A stretch of 64,000 nt of DNA. Source: Haberlea rhodopensis (taxonomy: Eukaryota > Streptophyta > Magnoliopsida > Lamiales > Gesneriaceae). Below, in pieces: positions 57,972-64,000 of the stretch. Within the stretch, counting starts at the first letter, position 1; every line of letters begins with the position of its first letter. A model generated the notes under the pieces. The model made no database searches. It was not told where the DNA came from and was given only the letters and a program-made list of their open reading frames with translations. A program made the position numbers and the translations under genes. The stretch covers positions 4,836,001 through 4,900,000 of the forward strand of contig CAJQUN010000022.1 in assembly GCA_907163345.1 (NCBI GenBank). The letters run 5' to 3'.

Positions 57972-59432
57972 GCTTCCTATCATAAACAATCATGATTTAT
58001 CGTACTCCTTATACTACTCAATTCAAATAATAATTTCATGATTATCACAAAATCCAATTATACTCGGTTAATTCCCAAAATCGAGTCCAAATTATAATTC
58101 ATCTCAACCATTTATCACTTCAATAATTGTGACTTACTGATAATATATTTTTACCACACTCACTTTATCTCGAAACTGAGTCTAAATGCAAAATGACACT
58201 TTACCCATTATTTATCATAATAAACTCAATTAATTAAGGTACTTAAGTTTTAAGCATCACAATGCAGTCGTAGAGATATGACATAGGAACTGCCTTCGAT
58301 AACTGAAGGTACAAATAAGATAATACGGGAGGCGAAAAATGATAAAAGACACCAAATACACATGCTCCCGTATCCAAATCCCACATCAGAAACCAACGTC
58401 TGAATAACAGTAGTAGATGGCGCACGAAAAAGAAAGTCTCGGTAGACAAGGCCAACCAGAATATCGGCAGTGAACCAGAAACCAAATAACCACCACCAAA
58501 AAGGCAAAATATAATCTACACTAAGACAAATAAGCCAGCGACAAAAGATCGACCACATGACCCGCCGAGGACCTCGTTGTACACCATATCTAGAGGGAAA
58601 GACACAGCTGGTGCTGCGCAAGTAGGAATGGCCAGATATCGCCCCTTACCGCGATTAAAAGGGTAGAGATCCCACTTCCAAAAAAACCTCCATAGAACCT
58701 GGAGACATTAAAAACACGGGAGGATTGAACGAAAACCAACACAAAACCAAACAAGCCATGAAGAAAATATCGATGAGAGCGACCACAAGGAAACCTGAGG
58801 AACAAACTCTCACGTGGAGATAATATAAACCAAAGAACAAACATATCTGCACGATATAAAACTTCACAAGGAAGAAAAAGACCTTCGCGGGAGAAAGGAT
58901 GGAGACTCTAATAGAGAGAAACATGTGTATGTATAGATTTTTCATTATTCTATTAGTTATATAAAATGTTCAAAAAATTAAATAGGCAATATATTATATA
59001 TACATTTTTAAATCATAATTATCATAAAATATTATTTGAACAATCTAGACTTTAGCATAATAATATGAGCTTGTTGATTAATAACTAGTATTCTCATTGA
59101 GAAATTATCTTAGTATTATATTACAAATTTTTTATATTTTTTATATATAAGTGTGGTAGTGTATACTGTTCGGATGAACAGTAGCACAACACCACACAGT
59201 AAAATATGTTTTTCAATTTTTTTCTGCTAGTTTTTTTTATTATATATAAGTGTGGTAGTGTACTGTTCAGATGAATAGAAGTACAATACCACACAGTAAA
59301 ATCCATGTTTTTCAACTTGTTTTCTCGTAACCTCCACAGGTAAATGACACTCACACACTGTTCTTTATGCTATATTTCTCAAGCTTTAATTTTATTGCCG
59401 CTGCAAATAATCGAAGCGGGAACTCCTATGCT
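57972..59432. other. Right flank of the Athila target and unassigned sequence
   Basis: 57972-58240 continues the sequence interrupted by Athila. 58243-58945 is less AT-rich and has two overlapping minus-strand frames of 123 and 96 codons, full of Phe, Leu, Val and Cys; I find no known domain and they may be chance frames in transposon-derived sequence. 58950-59430 is AT-rich and holds the tandem foldback below. Confidence 0.45.
59143..59316. repeat. Tandem foldback repeat, two copies
   Basis: Two units at 99-bp spacing share tatataagtgtggtagtgta and ccacacagtaaaat. In each, gtgtggt..tactgttc can pair with gaacagta..accacac (or diverged forms), giving a hairpin. Confidence 0.85.
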
Positions 59433-59440
59433 GCCACGAG

Positions 59441-59881
59441 CAGGGACGAAGCATTGAGTTCAGCTCAGGTTAGCTCACTGATTTTTTAGTAATAATATTA
59501 GGACTTCCACTTCATCTTCACGTATCCCTTTTACTACCAACCGTCAATTAATATTGTATAATGAAATAAATATTATTTGATATATATATATATATAATTA
59601 AATATGTGTCTTGTTTTAATAATCATATAGTAGCCTAAGAGCCCCACAAATTCACTTGTATGTTTTATTTTTGATTTCATTGCTCATTTTTTTGACTTAT
59701 TTGTTTGTGTACTTAATTGATATATTCTCAAGTAAGATATATTAAATTTGCATGTATATTGATGCATTCGTTTTCATATTAATGACTTTTTCAGATAAAA
59801 AAATATTATTTATATTTAAGTTTATTATCATTTTTATTTAAGTTCAACCGACCCGACCATGAAATCCTGGCTTCGTCCATG
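59441..59881. mobile_element. hAT-type MITE
   Basis: 441 bp with termini CAGGGACGAAGC and, on the complement, CATGGACGAAGC (11 of 12 agree). Identical 8-bp flanks gccacgag are at 59433-59440 and 59882-59889. Both fit hAT elements. AT-rich inside, no coding sequence; it must have used a transposase supplied elsewhere. Confidence 0.82.
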
Positions 59882-59889
59882 GCCACGAG

Positions 59890-60064
59890 CACAAACCTTA
59901 GTAGCAAAATCGGAGGCGATAGAAGGCCTTGCAGCTGCCTTCACCAGCCAAGGAGGAGGAGAAGGCGCCGGCCGCAAAGAAACCCTAGGGCGAAGGAGAC
60001 AAGCACGAAAAAGAAAAGAAATGAAATCAACAAAAATGGGATAAAAACAATGAAAAAGATAAAT
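59890..60064. other. Purine-rich segment, possibly a gene fragment
   Basis: The MITE sits in a less AT-rich sequence. One frame reads AKEEEKAPAAKKP and another AKETSTKKKRNE, vaguely like a histone H2B tail, but with a stop between and no histone fold after it. Confidence 0.25.
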
Positions 60065-60414
60065 TGTATGATCGAGCGCTTACCGCTTTACCAATAACTA
60101 TAGTTAAGGGTATTGACGCAACATCGATCTTTTCAACTATACACTGGCACAAATGCTACGTGTTCGACCGATCACAAAGCAGATACTATTGTTGAACCCC
60201 AACAATCTCTCCCCCAATAATTGCACTCTCTACAACTCATGGGAATCGAACACGTGACCTTGACTGATACCAATTGTAGGATCGAGCGCTTACCGCTTTA
60301 CCAATAACTATAGTTAAGGGTAATAACGCAACATCAATCTTTTCAATCATATACTGGCACAAGCACCACGTGTTCGATCGATCACAAAGCAGTGGCAATT
60401 GTTGAACCCCAACA
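60065..60414 (-). mobile_element. TRIM (miniature LTR retrotransposon), 350 bp
   Basis: Two 140-bp direct repeats, 60065-60204 and 60275-60414, have TG..CA ends on either strand and flank only 70 bp. On the minus strand the interior starts ATTGGTATCAGTCAAGG right after the first LTR, with TGGTATCAG matching a tRNA-Met primer site, and ends ATTGGGGGAGAGAT just before the second LTR, a polypurine tract. No coding capacity. A target duplication is not clear (taaat against caaac). Confidence 0.8.
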
Positions 60415-60988
60415 CAAACAGCAAAGGAAAGCTTCCGTTGAAGATGAAGAGGAGATAGTTAAGTCTATTTGGTCATTTTAACAAAAAAATGGACCGAACA
60501 AGCATTTTTTCGGACTGGACCAAAAAATGTTTAAGCAAATGGTACCATCTTGAAATTTGCCCTTAAAAAATTCATGCAGAAATATTTTTTATGGATCTTG
60601 TATGAGCTTTACTTATAAACCAACTCAATATGATTGGTTTAAAATATGTATGTTAGTTTATGTATTTTATTTAAAAGATATCATGTTATAATTTTGAGTA
60701 GTTTATGTATTTTATTTAAAAAATATTAAATTTTAATATTGAGTTGATGTATAAGTGATAGTTCACATACAACGCATACAATTAAAAGTCAATATACTTG
60801 ATTAAAGGAATAATTAAATAATGATAAAGATGTAGGGGTAGGCTTCTATTAGATCCCCAATTTTGATTTGTGGGAACCCACTGCAGCCGACAGACCCGGC
60901 CTTTCTTGCCCACGATTAACAATTCCACGCACGAATGGACAGTAGCATGGAGCCATGCTCTCTTTTTCTCTCTCAATTATTTACTTTA

Positions 60989-61065
<77 letters not shown>

Positions 61066-61746
61066 GTCTATAGACCCACAACGATTTCGTGGTTTAACCC
61101 TGATTTCAAATCGAATTCGTTTATAAGAATTGGAAAAAATACATATGTTTTCATATTCATCTCAGCTTAGTTTCCTAAAAATATGATAACTAAAATTGCA
61201 ACCAAAACCATGTGAAACCGTAAATCTATATAAAATTTTAGTTAAATTGTCAAAAAATTAAGGCAAATAAATAAAAAAACATACTTGAATTCTGCTTTTG
61301 GTGATTCTTTGGAATCATATTGTTAGTCTTTAAGATCCACGATTTTTCCAACTAGAGTCCTTTAATTTTCTTTAATATTCATAAAATTATACGTTTTAAA
61401 AGCCCACCCCTTCTCACATACATTAAAACCTCAATCATTTTTAGCCACCTGACTGATAAAGCTCACCTTCCCATTTGAGAATTATTTCAGGTTTGAGACT
61501 TGTAAATCTTTTTTTTCCAATTCCCTTACATAAAAAAATTAAAAACCTAAATAGTTTTTTTTTTAAAATTTGGGTTAAATCAATTTTTTTTTGTGCCAAA
61601 CTCGAATCTGCTCTAAGAGGACATGATGTCACGTTCAAAGATGGAAGCAATTAAAATATCAAAATATCACTCTCGACCTGGTAATTGCTCAAGTTGATGG
61701 ATAAAGACAGACAAAAAAAAGTAGACATATTTTGCTAAACTAATAG
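60415..61746. other. AT-rich intergenic sequence with a (TA)n microsatellite
   Basis: At 60988-61060 two (TA)n runs are each followed by ttataatgtcta. The remainder has no recognised gene. Its end is presumably the 3' flank of the minus-strand gene ending at 61747. Confidence 0.6.
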
Positions 61747-62624
61747 TCATTCCTGGAAGAAACACTTGTGATATTTTAATTCGGTGGAGGTATCAGATCC
61801 TTCAGAGAGACCCCTTTTCCTGTTTACATTGACATCGCTGTTAATATTGTAGTGTAATGAATCTTGGTAGATAAAAGGATGGGACCCTAGCGATGGAAGT
61901 GTTGGCAGTAGCGAGAGTGAGGGTATAACCACCGGAGGTGGTGGAATCTGGTAAGTCTCAAGCTGTGGTGGAGGGTGGCGCCACCGCGGAAGCGGACCGG
62001 AGAGGAGGAGTGTCTGAAGCAGTGGCCCTGCTTTCATCACTGCTTGCAGAAGCTTACCCTTTTCAGGCAATGGCCTGTCGGGAACTATAGGCAAGTCTGG
62101 CTCAGCTTCTGCCGCTGGCTGCAGCGGCGGAGGTGGCGCAGACGAAACAATGCTTTCATCACTATCTGATGCGGAGAAGCCATTGTTGGAGTCGATTCCT
62201 CTTCTGGGATCATCTTCAATGCCTGAAAGCCCAGAATGCGGAGCAGATTGGTGACACTGTTGTTCCAGTTGCTGTTGAAGCAACAGTTTCTCAAAGAACA
62301 CATTTTGGCACTTTTCTTTAGCTTCATCCCTCTCTTCGATTGCCCTGTTTAGCAGTAATTTGAGTTGCAGAATTTGTTCATCTCTGTTGCTGAGCTCCTC
62401 CTGTGCCTTAAACATGGTTTCTTCAAGCTCCATTGTCAGCACCAGAGAATGATGTAGCTCATCCATACTCTGTTTAAACAATTTAAGACACAAGCCAACT
62501 TCAAACATAAGAATTGTACTGCTACTTAGTGGTAAAGTGACATTAATGAGTGAAGCAAGAACATTCTAACCTTTTCTTGGTAGAAGTAAGTCCAGTTAAG
62601 AGGAAGACCCTTCTGAATATCCAT
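61747..62624 (-). CDS. DUF1635-family protein, 2 exons, 258 aa
   Basis: Exon 1 is 62624-62571 (MDIQKGLPLNWTYFYQEK) and exon 2 is 62469-61747, joined in phase 0 over a 101-bp intron with GT..AG ends. Residues 19-88 form a long helix, likely coiled coil, with LEETMFKAQEELSNRDEQIL, LLNRAIEERDEAKEKCQ and a Gln-rich end. RRGIDSNNGFSASDSDESIV and then LPEKGKLLQAVMKAGPLLQT and GPLPRWRHPPP are the family's conserved blocks. The C-terminus is Pro-rich, then basic. The function of DUF1635 is unknown; the protein has no signal peptide or membrane segment and is probably soluble. The start is supported by homology of exon 1 and a TATA box 70 bp upstream. Confidence 0.93.
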
Positions 62625-62697
62625 GGCCGTTTACCAAATTGTAATTGAGAAGTGGGGGTTTAGTTGGAGAGTGAAGGAAGCAGTCAGAGTTTTAAAC

Positions 62698-62708
62698 TTT
62701 TATATTGA
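62698..62708 (-). promoter_or_regulatory. TATA box of the DUF1635 gene
   Basis: On the minus strand CAATATAAAAG lies about 75 bp before the start codon, which would put transcription start near 62670 and give a 5' UTR of about 45 nt. Confidence 0.55.
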
Positions 62709-64000
62709 CTATCTCTGGCCACTCTTTTCTCTTCTCTCTATTCTTTATCTAGACTCTCTGTCAAAAAATTTCTAGATCTCACATGTAAATAATATAATAT
62801 AAAAAATTAAATTAAATCAGATCATTTCCATGCATAAATGATATAAAAACATATATGCAACACATTTATTTTGAAGTCATACCCACAATTTTTTAAAATA
62901 AATCAATCATATTGAGTTGATCTGTAAATATGGCTCAAATCGGATCTGTACAGGTATTTTCCAACATTCGGTGTGTCAAGAAATCTTTTTGTAAAAAAAA
63001 AAAACATTTAAGCCGCTTTGAAGAACATAAAATACACTACCACTTTGGATTTCTTTTTAGAGGGGGGAGGGGTTGGTTTGGGGTGGTTGATTAGAGCGTG
63101 ACTAAATCAGAAAAAGCCAACAAACTAGTAGGCCAATCGCTAAAGACTTGGTGCTATCCTATGCTATGGTATTGTGTACCAAATAACAAGGTAGAGTAGG
63201 GTATTATTTTTGTTATTTTTTTTTATAAATAAAGTGATATAATGTAGATTGACTGCAGATCAAAAGGGTGGAGCCATTTTTATGGTATTTTAAAAATGGA
63301 ATGTACATATTGTATAGAGGACCAGGTGTAGCCGTGTAGGCATCTGAAGCAATGGAATGTACATATCAGCGATATATGCGGGAGTTATAAGACAACTCTG
63401 ATCCATTGATGTGATCTGTGCCACAAGCCTTGATCCAATGGATCGGAAGGTTTGTTTGATGATGTTCTTAAGGGTAGTGTCCTTAGGGACATCATCACCG
63501 TTCATTTGAAATCTTTTTTTAAAAAAGAAAAAAAAGATGCCACGTGGATGATGAATGATGTCCCTGAGGGCAGTGCCCTTCAGGGCAGCATCAATGTTTC
63601 CGGATCGGAGTTATGGAGCAAAAATAAGGTTTAACTTACGGTGGATTAGTTGCTACCCCCATTGTCTGTATCTATGAAAAGTAGCTATTCTTAGATGATA
63701 ATATTCGTATTTAAGGATTGATCAACCCTCTATGTACACCACATTCGTTTATTTGGCATCTATGTGAAATATTTTATTATATTTCACATTGATGTTAAAT
63801 GAATGGCTATCCGCCCTGAGGACGCCAACCCTGCAGGGAAGTATCAATAAACCCAAAAATAATCATTAACTTTCCAAAATCTATTACTAAATTTTCATTT
63901 AATTACCACATTATCTCAATTTCTTGTGTGTTATATCTAAATATAAAACTAAAATTATTTTCCAAAATATAAAAATTTTGTACTATAAAAAGTTAGTTAA
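62709..64000. other. Upstream region, AT-rich, with two foldbacks
   Basis: No gene is seen. 62709-63050 may hold promoter sequence of the minus-strand gene, with CT-rich tracts near 62725-62750. Foldbacks are at 63458-63496 and 63557-63592. A related ccctgaggacgcc / ccctgcaggg piece lies near 63812-63838. The window ends in AT-rich sequence. Confidence 0.5.
63458..63592. repeat. Two related foldbacks
   Basis: gatgatgttcttaagg (63458-63473) pairs with ccttagggacatcatc (63481-63496) with only two wobble positions. About 100 bp on, gatgtccctgaggg (63557-63570) pairs with gcccttcagggcagcatc (63575-63592). The stems resemble each other. Confidence 0.75.

Noticed and set aside
60205..60274. A tRNA gene or tRNA-derived SINE from gggaatcgaacacgtgac
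   Set aside because: The B-box-like piece lacks an A box and cloverleaf; its place beside a terminal repeat fits a primer-binding site of a TRIM better.
60988..61064. Small protein from the (TA)n tract
   Set aside because: The frame only repeats YI from the microsatellite.

Overview
The window is nuclear DNA of a flowering plant, probably a eudicot. Introns are AT-rich with GT..AG borders, two short genes have plant TATA boxes, and the repeats are plant-specific lineages (Athila and Tekay Ty3/gypsy, several Ty1/copia families, a Mutator-like element carrying a plant mobile domain gene, hAT remnants, MITEs, a TRIM). I cannot name the species.

Four protein-coding genes look intact once exons are joined. 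They are a type I phosphomannose isomerase (13367-17049, +, 5 exons, 447 aa), an alpha/beta hydrolase (18377-22284, +, 8 exons, 330 aa), a 144-aa plant protein of unknown function (41589-43413, +, 3 exons) and a DUF1635-type protein (61747-62624, -, 2 exons, 258 aa). An intron-containing ribosomal protein eS7 pseudogene lies at 38885-40325. No operon logic applies; each gene has its own promoter.

The rest is mobile DNA. At 1-3097 an LTR fragment sits beside a Tekay chromovirus end, which abuts a broken hAT transposase (3098-5070). At 5557-12100 is a decayed, near genome-length endogenous pararetrovirus (Caulimoviridae) whose capsid-like zinc knuckle precedes the movement-protein-like region, the order known from cavemoviruses and solendoviruses; a hAT end interrupts it.

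From 23150 to 37480 is a nested stack that can be read from target-site duplications. A copia gag gene was split by a second copia element (23892-37260, TSD tcaag). That element took three solo LTRs (25799-32106, 32290-33388, 34115-35396), and the first solo LTR was entered by a 5.1-kb Mutator-like element (26185-31310, 9-bp TSD tgaaaattg) with convergent transposase and plant-mobile-domain genes.

From 43600 rightwards are a 98-bp exact duplication around a MITE-like end and a solo LTR, a 9.9-kb Athila element (48085-57971, TSD gcttc) with broken frames and a changed catalytic residue in reverse transcriptase, a hAT-type MITE (59441-59881), a 350-bp TRIM (60065-60414), then the DUF1635 gene and AT-rich sequence with foldbacks.

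The most unusual signals are the GATCGATC-type palindrome clusters in the LTRs of four separate retrotransposon families, the arrays of perfect 13-bp hairpins with a shared AGTAGCCGCC core at both ends of the Mutator-like element, and the plant mobile domain gene carried by that element with its own repeat-rich tail.
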